From Bacteroidales bacterium (lineage in GTDB: Bacteria; Bacteroidota; Bacteroidia; Bacteroidales; JAOZMU01), in NCBI GenBank assembly GCA_029934165.1, contig JAOZMU010000055.1:6440-11562 (forward strand): a stretch of DNA of 5,123 bases, written 5' to 3'. A program made the translations under genes and the position numbers. Of this stretch, positions 1 through 4,658 are shown in pieces. Position 1 is the first letter of the stretch. Each line of letters begins with the position of its first letter. The notes below the pieces were generated by a model, which worked only from the letters and a program-made list of their open reading frames with translations, was not told the DNA's origin and made no database searches.

Positions 1-638
1 CTATAAATCTGCAAGGCTTCGTTTAAGATTGGTTCTGCCTGCTTAAAATCATTATTAGTTCTATACAATTCGCCCAAACTGTTCAAAGTCGTCGCCACAT
101 CTGGCAAATACGTTCTTGGGTTTTCTTTTGCGAGTTCTCTATAAATCTGCAAGGCTTCGTTTAAGATTGGTTCTGCCTGCTTAAAATCATTATCAGTTCT
201 ATACAATTCGCCCAAATTGTTCAAAGTCATCGCCACATCTGGCAAATACGTTCTTGGGTTTTCTTTTGCGAGTTCTCTTCGTATCTCAAGAGCCTCTTCG
301 TATTTTTCTTCTGCCGCCGCAAATTCATTTTTAGCCTTTTGTAAAACCGCCAAATTGTTCAAAATCGTCGCCACATCTGGCAAATACGTTCTTGGGTTCT
401 CTTTGGCAAGTTCTCTATAAATCTCAAGAGCCTCTTCGTATTTTTCTTCTACCGCCGTAAAGTCATTTTTATCCGATTGTAAATTAGCCAAATTGTTCAA
501 AGTACCAGCCACATAAGGCAAATACGTTCTTGGGTTCTCTTTGGCAAGTTCTCTTCTTATCTCAAGAGACTCTTCGTATTTTTCTTCTGCCGCCGCAAAT
601 TCATTTTTATCCGATTGTAAAGCTGCCAAATTATTCAA
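1..638 (-). repeat. Tandem 138-bp repeats encoding 46-residue TPR units
   Basis: Units start at about 638, 500, 362, 224 and 86 (reading leftwards), each 138 bp or 46 codons; the last is cut by the window edge. Two subtypes are visible. The first three units carry the LQSDKN-like or LQKAKN helix followed by EEKYEEALEI. The last two carry LGELYRT(D/N)NDFKQAEPILNEALQIY. Bases 1-138 and 139-276 differ at only three positions by my count (56/194, 79/217, 91/229), pointing to recent duplication or gene conversion. The linker coding for ENPRTYLP is nearly unchanged in every unit. Such arrays often vary in copy number and can be collapsed in short-read assemblies. Confidence 0.93.
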
Positions 639-1382
639 AGTAGTAGCCTTTTCATCTAAAGACAAACTTTCTATTTTTAAAACCTCCGTGTAAAGCAGAA
701 TAGCTTGGTCAAATTGGTTGTGCTTTTGAAGAAAGAGGGCATAGTAAAATAAGTTTTCAAGGCTTCGTTCAAGCTCAATTGCTTTTGCGTAGTTTTCATC
801 GGCTTTTTCAAACTTGTTTTTCATGGCAAAGGCTTTAGCACTCAAAATCCGTCTGTTAGCAAGTTGTTTGTTTTCTTGTTTATGTTTTTTCGCTATCTGA
901 GCTTCTTTTCTTGCAAGTACATCTTCATTCAACAGCTCAAGAGTCTTGTCCAGATTACCTTTCAATAATTCGGTGTATGCCTCTTGGTACAAATCGTCGT
1001 TTGTTGCCGAGAAATCTATCTTTGTCGCACTTTCTACCAACTCCTTCACTTGGTTTTCCAATCGGCTTCTGTCTTGTATGCTTTGCTGCAACCGATTTTC
1101 TTTTTCTCTTATTTTTTGTCCTTTATAATCGCCCAGTTCTCGCAGCTCGCCAATCTGCTTATAAAGATTATCAATTTCTCTGTTTTTATCTTTTATAAAC
1201 CGTTGCGTAAAATCATCAAAAGTAATTGTATAACTTATGCTTATGTTCTCGGCATCAGTTCCTTGTATGATAATGTTATTGTCGCCAGTTGTATCAATTG
1301 AATTAATCCTATGGATATTTTCAATCTTGTCCCTGCCAACATTATCGCCAGTTCCGCTGTGGGTTTGGTTTAATTCTGTCAT
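1..1382 (-). CDS. TPR-repeat protein with N-terminal GDNVGRDKI motif and coiled coil (partial, C-terminus off the left edge)
   Basis: An uninterrupted frame runs from the ATG at 1382-1380 to the window edge, giving 460 residues without a stop. Order: residues 5-20 NQTHSGTGDNVGRDKI; 33-41 a second glycine/asparagine strand motif, GDNNIIIQG, in a beta-rich stretch to about 54; 60-117 charged, heptad-like and probably coiled coil; 131-238 degenerate TPR-like helices (LLKGNLDKTLELL, ALFLQKHNQFDQAILLY); from 249 on, 46-residue TPR units with the linker ENPRTYLPDVA. There is no signal peptide or membrane segment, so it is probably cytoplasmic. The start is supported by a good Shine-Dalgarno and a 2-nt gap to the upstream gene. 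TPR arrays bind proteins or peptides. The family layout (strand motif, coiled coil, TPRs) recalls sensor or scaffold proteins of bacterial conflict systems, some of which end in CHAT or other effector domains; that end is not visible here. The TPR call is firm, the immune role is inference. Confidence 0.88.
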   Translation of the reverse strand, partial: MTELNQTHSGTGDNVGRDKIENIHRINSIDTTGDNNIIIQGTDAENISISYTITFDDFTQRFIKDKNREIDNLYKQIGELRELGDYKGQKIREKENRLQQSIQDRSRLENQVKELVESATKIDFSATNDDLYQEAYTELLKGNLDKTLELLNEDVLARKEAQIAKKHKQENKQLANRRILSAKAFAMKNKFEKADENYAKAIELERSLENLFYYALFLQKHNQFDQAILLYTEVLKIESLSLDEKATTLNNLAALQSDKNEFAAAEEKYEESLEIRRELAKENPRTYLPYVAGTLNNLANLQSDKNDFTAVEEKYEEALEIYRELAKENPRTYLPDVATILNNLAVLQKAKNEFAAAEEKYEEALEIRRELAKENPRTYLPDVAMTLNNLGELYRTDNDFKQAEPILNEALQIYRELAKENPRTYLPDVATTLNSLGELYRTNNDFKQAEPILNEALQIY

Positions 1383-1446
1383 ATCTATTTCCTTGTAATT
1401 TTATCGCGCCCAACGTTGTCTCCCGTTCCGCTGTGGGTTTGGTTTA
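1337..1446 (-). repeat. Direct repeat (two copies, offset 74 bp) encoding the shared motif NQTHSGTGDNVGRDKI
   Basis: Copies at 1337-1372 and 1411-1446, in the same orientation. Bases 1351-1372 and 1425-1446 (22 bp) are identical; the rest differ only at synonymous sites. One copy encodes the tail of the 129-residue protein and the other the head of the TPR protein, so the gene boundary lies between them. Confidence 0.9.
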
Positions 1447-1774
1447 TCGAATAATCAAAATAAGTAGCATTTTTAGCCAAAATCTCATCAACCTCGCTTT
1501 CAAGCTCTGGCTTGTTTTCAATTTCGGTTTCAATTTCTCGTGCCATATCCAAAACCGCATATCTGAGTTTGGTTTTTTTAATATCTGCATCTTCAAAACT
1601 AATTGTTCCTTGTCGGATTTGCTTCATCAAATCGTTATATCGTGCCGAATGAACTATCACCTCGTCAAGACTTTTGCTTTTCTGCAAAAGATTTCTCAGT
1701 TCGGCAATCGCTGTTTTCAAATCGTCTTTTCCAACCAAATCGCCAATCCGCTCTATAAATTGTTTTATTGTCAT
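1385..1774 (-). CDS. Small protein with EAD11-like adaptor domain and C-terminal GDNVGRDKI motif
   Basis: 129 residues, soluble, no signal peptide or membrane helix. Residues 1-90 are helical and charged. The pattern IAELRNLLQKSKSLDEVIV, then SARYNDLMKQIRQGTISFED, then KTKLRYAVLDMAREIE matches what I recall of Effector-Associated Domain 11 in Bacteroidota: a short helical bundle with a central (S/A)-R-Y-N-x-L and a closing R-Y-A-(L/V)-L-D helix. EADs are described as adaptor domains that pair effectors with NTPases or other sensors by like-with-like association. A linker rich in Glu, Asn and Ala leads to residues 111-126, NQTHSGTGDNVGRDKI, identical to the start of the next protein. The gene lies 2 nt before the TPR gene and is surely cotranscribed with it. 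The start ATG at 1774-1772 follows an A-rich leader without a clear Shine-Dalgarno. No catalytic residues are seen, so it is probably an adaptor, not an effector. The domain call is from memory of the family. Confidence 0.82.
   Translation of the reverse strand: MTIKQFIERIGDLVGKDDLKTAIAELRNLLQKSKSLDEVIVHSARYNDLMKQIRQGTISFEDADIKKTKLRYAVLDMAREIETEIENKPELESEVDEILAKNATYFDYSINQTHSGTGDNVGRDKITRK
1388..1394 (-). promoter_or_regulatory. Shine-Dalgarno of the TPR gene, inside the end of the upstream gene
   Basis: The minus strand reads AAGGAAATAGATATG. The purine-rich AAGGAAA lies in the last codons of the upstream gene, followed by its TAG stop, two bases and the ATG. This favours translational coupling and fixes the start at 1382. 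Confidence 0.65.
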
Positions 1775-1812
1775 CTTTTCTTGTTTTTATAACTATTGTG
1801 CTAAATGCCCTG

Positions 1813-1833
1813 CACTTTTTAATATTGAGACAA
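1813..1833. repeat. 21-bp dispersed repeat, copy 1
   Basis: CACTTTTTAATATTGAGACAA matches 4865-4885 at 20 of 21 bases in the same orientation. It sits 38 bp upstream of the EAD11-like start. It may be an insertion-sequence end remnant or a shared regulatory site; no -7 box lies at the right distance to make its TTG a -33 element. Confidence 0.55.
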
Positions 1834-1880
1834 TGATTTGCTCAAGTTTCTGACCTCAATAACACCTTGAGTATCAAGCT

Positions 1881-1972
1881 GTTGCAGATGCAAAAAAGTT
1901 GCATAATTCGACATAATATTGTATCTTTGAGATAGTTATAAACCAAGTACAAAAACAGTCTCATTATGCAAC
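1881..1972. promoter_or_regulatory. Cluster of TTGCAT/ATGCAA half-sites around a promoter (possible operator)
   Basis: Half-sites are GTTGCA (1881-1886), ATGCAA (1888-1893), TTGCAT (1899-1904) and ATGCAA (1966-1971). ATGCAA/TTGCAT at 1888-1904 forms a dyad with a 5-nt centre over the -33 element, and GTTGCATAAT (1898-1907) is the exact reverse complement of ATTATGCAAC (1963-1972), flanking the -7 box. The arrangement suits repression by a dimeric or looping regulator. This is inference from spacing only. Confidence 0.35.
1899..1929 (+). promoter_or_regulatory. Bacteroidota-type promoter pointing right
   Basis: TTG at 1899-1901, a 20-nt spacer, then TATCTTTG at 1922-1929, an exact fit to the Bacteroidota sigma-ABfr consensus TTG / TAnnTTTG. 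Transcription would begin near 1936 and run towards the exbD terminator, away from the EAD11-like gene. No long frame follows, so the product is unknown. Confidence 0.5.
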
Positions 1973-2023
1973 ATAACAAAGGTAATACAAATCAATCTGA
2001 ATTTTATCGGCATGTTTCATATA

Positions 2024-2061
2024 AGTAATGGAAAATTATTAATTATTAATTTTCCATTACT
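2024..2061. repeat. AT-rich inverted repeat with 15-bp arms
   Basis: Arms 2024-2038 and 2047-2061 are perfect reverse complements (core AATGGAAAATTA) around an 8-nt centre. An outer pair, GTTTCATATAAG (2014-2025) and CTTATAAGAAAC (2069-2080), is complementary at 10 of 12 bases, so the structure may extend over 2014-2080. No T-run follows on the plus strand, so it is a poor terminator by itself. It could be a transcript-stabilising hairpin or a remnant of a miniature inverted-repeat element. Confidence 0.6.
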
Positions 2062-2081
2062 AAGAGTACTTATAAGAAACG

Positions 2082-2121
2082 AAAAAACGCTATCTTTCAT
2101 AAATGGAAAGTAGCGTTTTTT
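2082..2121 (-). terminator. Intrinsic terminator of the exbB-exbD operon, bidirectional
   Basis: An 11-bp stem (AAAAAACGCTA, 2082-2092, with 2111-2121) continues after a one-base bulge as CTTTC/GAAAG around a 7-nt loop. The minus strand ends in a run of six T 25 bases past the last exbD stop; the plus strand also ends in six T, so the same hairpin could stop the rightward transcript from 1899-1929. Confidence 0.85.
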
Positions 2122-2146
2122 ATGTTTATTTCAACAAAAAGTTTTC

Positions 2147-2617
2147 TTATAAATCGACTTTTTTTCTTGATGAGTAATTGATTTTCAAGGCATCACTTTT
2201 CCGTAACTCCTGTTTAATGTCGGTGATAATCCCCATTTGAACGGTTCTATCTACTTTCAAAGAAGTTGTCATGTACGGAATTTCGTTTTCATCGCGTTGT
2301 TCTCTTTCGCTTGTAATATATTGGTCAATATCGCGTAGTCCCGACATTCTGTCGTTAAGCTGAATTCTTGGTTCTGTACCATATTTTGCTTGGTAACCAC
2401 TTGTTGGTGGACCAATGTAAATATAACTTACCAGAGATTTCTTTTCGATTTTTTTCACTTCTGTTGCCTCAGGCATGGAAACTTTTACCTTTAGCTCGAC
2501 TTCTCGCATGGTTGTCGAAACCATAAAAAAGAATAACAACATAAACACGATATCTGGTAGCGAGGCTGTCGAAATTCCGGGTGTTCTACCCTTTCCCTTT
2601 TTTCTAAATTTTGACAT
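2147..2617 (-). CDS. exbD: ExbD/TolR-type biopolymer transport protein (second copy)
   Basis: 156 residues. A short, basic cytoplasmic N-terminus (MSKFRKKGKGRTPG) leads into one membrane helix, about residues 20-37, reading SLPDIVFMLLFFFMVSTTM. Asp22 is in the position of the proton-carrying aspartate of ExbD/TolR. The remainder is periplasmic and ends in the family's closing fold (LKVDRTVQMGIITDIKQEL, then LKINYS). The length is close to the family norm of about 140. The protein should insert as a dimer into the pore of the ExbB pentamer and couple proton flow to force on a partner, classically TonB. It differs greatly from the ExbD just upstream, so the pair probably acts as non-equivalent subunits. 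It begins 2 nt after that gene's stop behind a strong GGAGG (2627-2631). No tonB gene follows in this window. Confidence 0.93.
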   Translation of the reverse strand: MSKFRKKGKGRTPGISTASLPDIVFMLLFFFMVSTTMREVELKVKVSMPEATEVKKIEKKSLVSYIYIGPPTSGYQAKYGTEPRIQLNDRMSGLRDIDQYITSEREQRDENEIPYMTTSLKVDRTVQMGIITDIKQELRKSDALKINYSSRKKVDL

Positions 2618-2619
2618 AT

Positions 2620-3195
2620 CTATTTTCCTCCGTAATTTTTAGGTTCGGCTTCCGATATCGAAAGTGGGTAAATTTTACGAATCGCATTCTGTTGATCTTC
2701 GTTACACTCGTCATAAAACCGACTAAATTTTGATTTCGCAATATCGTTGCGCAATTCGTTGTATGCTGCCATCAACTCATTTTGCACTTCGACATATTTC
2801 TCATACGAAGTACCTCGGTCGTTTTGTAAAGAAACAACACCCTTTGAAACATCAACTTTATTGAAAAAAGGAACTACTTTGCTCGTTTTTTCTGATAAGT
2901 TCTTTTTGTTTCTCGGATTTGTAATAAATTCTTTTGTAGCTTCTTTTAATTCAGTGATAACCATTGGTCTTCCTTCTACGAGGAGGTCGTTTCTTTTATT
3001 GATAAGAACAACGAAAACGTTTCTTTCTCTTACTTCTGGCGGTTTATCTGGTTTTTCATCTTCCATAGGCGGAAGTTTACGCATCAACCCCGAATCTACA
3101 TCCATTGTAGTTGTAACAAGAAAGAAGATAAGCAACAGGAAAGCGATGTCGGCCATCGAACCGGCATTAATTTCTGGTAGTTCTCTTCGAGCCAT
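2620..3195 (-). CDS. exbD: ExbD/TolR-type biopolymer transport protein (first copy, long form)
   Basis: 191 residues, about 50 more than a standard ExbD. MARRELPEINAGSMAD opens a membrane helix at about 14-31 (SMADIAFLLLIFFLVTTTM) with Asp16 as the expected proton-binding residue. The periplasmic part begins with a Pro/Glu-rich linker (residues 41-57, LPPMEDEKPDKPPEVRE), then the ExbD strand NVFVVLINKRNDLLVEG. A lengthened segment around residues 92-118 precedes VSLQNDRGTSYEKYVEV, the counterpart of the family's usual V-x-(I/L)-x-x-D segment. A charged tail of about 40 residues (150-191) is not part of the usual family fold. It should pair with the ExbB-like channel encoded two genes upstream. 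The start is the only one that gives a normal ExbD N-terminus. The 67-nt gap before it holds a strong hairpin, so its expression may be set separately from the upstream genes. Confidence 0.92.
   Translation of the reverse strand: MARRELPEINAGSMADIAFLLLIFFLVTTTMDVDSGLMRKLPPMEDEKPDKPPEVRERNVFVVLINKRNDLLVEGRPMVITELKEATKEFITNPRNKKNLSEKTSKVVPFFNKVDVSKGVVSLQNDRGTSYEKYVEVQNELMAAYNELRNDIAKSKFSRFYDECNEDQQNAIRKIYPLSISEAEPKNYGGK
2627..2631 (-). promoter_or_regulatory. Strong Shine-Dalgarno of the second exbD
   Basis: The minus strand reads CGGAGGAAAATAGATATG: a full GGAGG nine bases before the ATG at 2617 and within the last codons of the first exbD. It is the best Shine-Dalgarno in the window and unusual for a phylum that mostly does without one. 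Confidence 0.65.
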
Positions 3196-3225
3196 ATTAT
3201 TTTTCGCTTTATTTGGTTAATTGAA

Positions 3226-3250
3226 AATACGGGGAATTGCTCCCCGTATT
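3226..3250 (-). terminator. Intra-operon GC-rich hairpin (partial terminator or mRNA-stability element)
   Basis: A perfect 10-bp stem, AATACGGGGA (3226-3235) with TCCCCGTATT (3241-3250), and a 5-nt loop, 12 bases after the stop of the 155-residue gene and 30 bases before the first exbD. On the minus strand it is followed by TTTTCAATT, a short T-tract, so read-through is likely. It could lower exbD expression relative to exbB or protect the 3' end of the upstream message. Confidence 0.6.
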
Positions 3251-3262
3251 GTAATAAAATTA

Positions 3263-3730
3263 CTATTTGAATACTTTCATAATCTCTGTTAAGATGATTG
3301 CAAAAATTGCAATTCCACCTAAAAAATACATTGTGTAGAGGCTAGTTCCAGCCATTTTCAATGTCGAAGCTACATTGTCGCTTCCTTTGTATTCTGTAAT
3401 ATTCAACACTGTGTCGTCTGCAACGATATAGGCGATAAATATTACTAATCCAAAAAATACTAATCCACCAACGCTACGCATTGCTTGTTTTGGATTGTGT
3501 ATCAATGTATTAACAAAAGATATTATTGGAAAAATAATAGCAATAATGGCACCAATTCCAAATAATAGTTTTGCCCAGAAAAGATATTGGTTTGTCCATA
3601 TTGGTTCAGGGAAATTTGAATCGATAGTTTCTGGTACTATTCCTCCAAAATAAAACAACCCTGTTAGGACTATCGACACTGCCATGCTTAAAATCAGCAC
3701 GATAGTCAATATTTTTGCTAATTTTTGCAT
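3263..3730 (-). CDS. Four-helix inner-membrane protein of unknown function in the exbB-exbD operon
   Basis: 155 residues, with four hydrophobic segments at about 8-28, 52-75, 87-105 and 131-152. Short loops include NPKQAMRS (79-86), basic and probably cytoplasmic, and a longer polar loop (106-130), probably periplasmic. I recognise no named domain or catalytic motif. A gene of this kind commonly sits between exbB and exbD in Bacteroidota genomes as far as I recall, which suggests an accessory subunit of the motor. It starts 2 nt after the exbB-like stop with no Shine-Dalgarno (AATAAATAGATATG), so it is probably translated by coupling. The first segment could be a signal anchor and not a true transmembrane helix. 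Confidence 0.85.
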   Translation of the reverse strand: MQKLAKILTIVLILSMAVSIVLTGLFYFGGIVPETIDSNFPEPIWTNQYLFWAKLLFGIGAIIAIIFPIISFVNTLIHNPKQAMRSVGGLVFFGLVIFIAYIVADDTVLNITEYKGSDNVASTLKMAGTSLYTMYFLGGIAIFAIILTEIMKVFK

Positions 3731-3732
3731 AT

Positions 3733-4590
3733 CTATTTATTTTTTTGAGTGTATTTAACTAGAATGTCCACAAGCGAAATTGACGCATCTTCCATTGAAT
3801 TAACAATACCGTCGATTTTTGCTAACAGATAATTATAGAATACTTGCAGAATAATTGCTACTACAAGACCAGATACTGTTGTGATAAGTGCTACTTTGAT
3901 ACCTTGTGCTACAATTTGTGGAGAAATATCACCGGCTGCTTGGATGTTATCAAATGCGTCAATCATACCGATTACTGTACCCATAAACCCGAGCATTGGT
4001 GCAAGTGCGATAAATAACGAAATCCAGCTAAGTCCTTTTTCAAGAAGCCCCATTTGAACTCCACCGTAAGAAACGACAGATTTCTCTACCATATCGATGC
4101 TGTCCATTTTTCCGTTGAAGCGGTCGAGACCTTGGTAGAAAATACTTGCTACTGGTCCGCGAGTGCTACGGCAAACTTCTTTTGCTGCCTCTACTCCACC
4201 CGATTCCAAAGCGTCTTCTACTTTGCGGATGAGTTTGTTAGCGTTTGTCGAAGCTAAGTTTAGGTAAATGATACGTTCGATAACGAGCGCAAGACCTAAA
4301 ATAAGTGCCAAAAGAACAACACCCATAAATCCGGCACCACCTTCAATAAACTTCTGTTTAATGACTTGATGGATTTCTTGTTCTTCTTCTGTGTTGCCAG
4401 TGTTTTCATCTTCTGCGACAACCGTTGTTTCTTCTACAGCTTCTTCTACGACAGCTTCTTCTTCTGCTGTCGTGTCGGCAGTTTCCTCAGTTACTGTTGA
4501 GTCTGCTCCTTCGTCCTGAGCAATAGCAAAACTTGATGCTCCAAGTGTCAGCATCCCGATTACTGCTAATAGCGCAAATAATTTTTTCAT
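3733..4590 (-). CDS. exbB: MotA/TolQ/ExbB-family proton channel with signal peptide and acidic N-terminal extension
   Basis: 285 residues. Residues 1-24 look like a signal peptide (MKKLFALLAVIGMLTLGASS, cleavage probably after SFAIA). Residues 26-72 are a low-complexity, highly acidic Glu/Thr/Ala/Val stretch, followed by the channel domain. Membrane helices lie at about 86-108, 188-211 and 231-256. Family hallmarks are clear: APMLGFMGTVIGMIDAF in the second and GIKVALITTVSGLVVAI in the third, with a cytoplasmic domain of about 80 residues between helices one and two. It should form the pentameric stator channel around the ExbD helices and use proton flow to energise an outer-membrane process. 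No promoter of the expected type was found in the 68 bases between it and the tRNA gene, so transcription may begin upstream of or within the tRNA region. The leader has no Shine-Dalgarno, as is usual in this phylum. ExbB is a family-level name; TolQ-like use is not excluded. Confidence 0.94.
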   Translation of the reverse strand: MKKLFALLAVIGMLTLGASSFAIAQDEGADSTVTEETADTTAEEEAVVEEAVEETTVVAEDENTGNTEEEQEIHQVIKQKFIEGGAGFMGVVLLALILGLALVIERIIYLNLASTNANKLIRKVEDALESGGVEAAKEVCRSTRGPVASIFYQGLDRFNGKMDSIDMVEKSVVSYGGVQMGLLEKGLSWISLFIALAPMLGFMGTVIGMIDAFDNIQAAGDISPQIVAQGIKVALITTVSGLVVAIILQVFYNYLLAKIDGIVNSMEDASISLVDILVKYTQKNK

Positions 4591-4631
4591 GGTTTGTTTT
4601 TTGATTTGATTGAACGTAAAATTTTAAATTA

Positions 4632-4644
4632 ACAGATTCTCTGT
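4632..4644 (-). terminator. Weak hairpin after tRNA-Ser, possible terminator
   Basis: ACAGA/TCTGT, a 5-bp stem with a 3-nt loop, is followed on the minus strand by TTAATTTAAAATTTT. Just before it lies another 5-bp dyad, TGGTT/AACCA (4644-4657). Both are weak, so read-through into the exbB gene is plausible. Confidence 0.3.
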
Positions 4645-4658
4645 GGTTTTATAACCAG

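Larger units (their letters stand above)
1936..2122 (+). other. Possible short transcript (small RNA or leader for a 20-codon frame)
   Basis: Inferred from the promoter at 1899-1929 and the hairpin with a T-run at 2082-2121. Inside, ATG at 1966 opens a 20-codon frame (MQHNKGNTNQSEFYRHVSYK) ending at the TAA at 2026-2028, exactly where the left arm of an inverted repeat begins. The frame has no clear Shine-Dalgarno and I recognise no family, so it may equally be a decayed transposase start or chance. Confidence 0.22.
1775..2146. other. Intergenic region, 372 bases, rich in signals but without a recognisable gene
   Basis: It lies between the EAD11-like gene and the last exbD. From left to right it contains one copy of a 21-bp repeat (1813-1833), TTGCAT/ATGCAA half-sites (1881-1972), a rightward promoter (1899-1929), a 20-codon open frame (1966-2028), a long AT-rich inverted repeat (2024-2061) and a strong hairpin terminator (2082-2121). 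No clear leftward promoter for the EAD11-like/TPR pair was found, although one must exist here unless the exbD terminator is read through. Confidence 0.7.

Noticed and set aside
1..638. CRISPR array
   Set aside because: The repeats are 138 bp, directly adjacent without spacers, in frame and encode TPR units.
911..1301. Three overlapping plus-strand frames of 60-105 codons
   Set aside because: All are antisense to the N-terminal half of the TPR gene, whose frame is open across the whole 1382 bases.
1337..1446. A frameshift that split one gene into two
   Set aside because: The upstream gene has its own stop and the next has a good Shine-Dalgarno and ATG. The junction carries two full copies of the tag with synonymous differences, which a simple frameshift cannot produce.
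1433..1792. 119-codon plus-strand frame
   Set aside because: Antisense to the EAD11-like gene; hydrophobic and Cys-rich shadow reading with no independent support.
1795..1833. TTGTCTC of the 21-bp repeat as the -33 box of the EAD11-like gene
   Set aside because: At 19-21 nt downstream the minus strand reads GGGCATTT-like sequence with no TAnnTTTG match; the same test fails for the copy at 4865-4885.
1966..2028. 20-codon plus-strand frame as a confident gene
   Set aside because: Too short and without a Shine-Dalgarno or known family. Kept only as part of a possible short transcript.
2747..3220. 157-codon plus-strand frame
   Set aside because: Antisense to the first exbD, whose minus-strand reading has clear family motifs. 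The plus reading is Ser/Thr/Phe-rich, as expected of a shadow frame.
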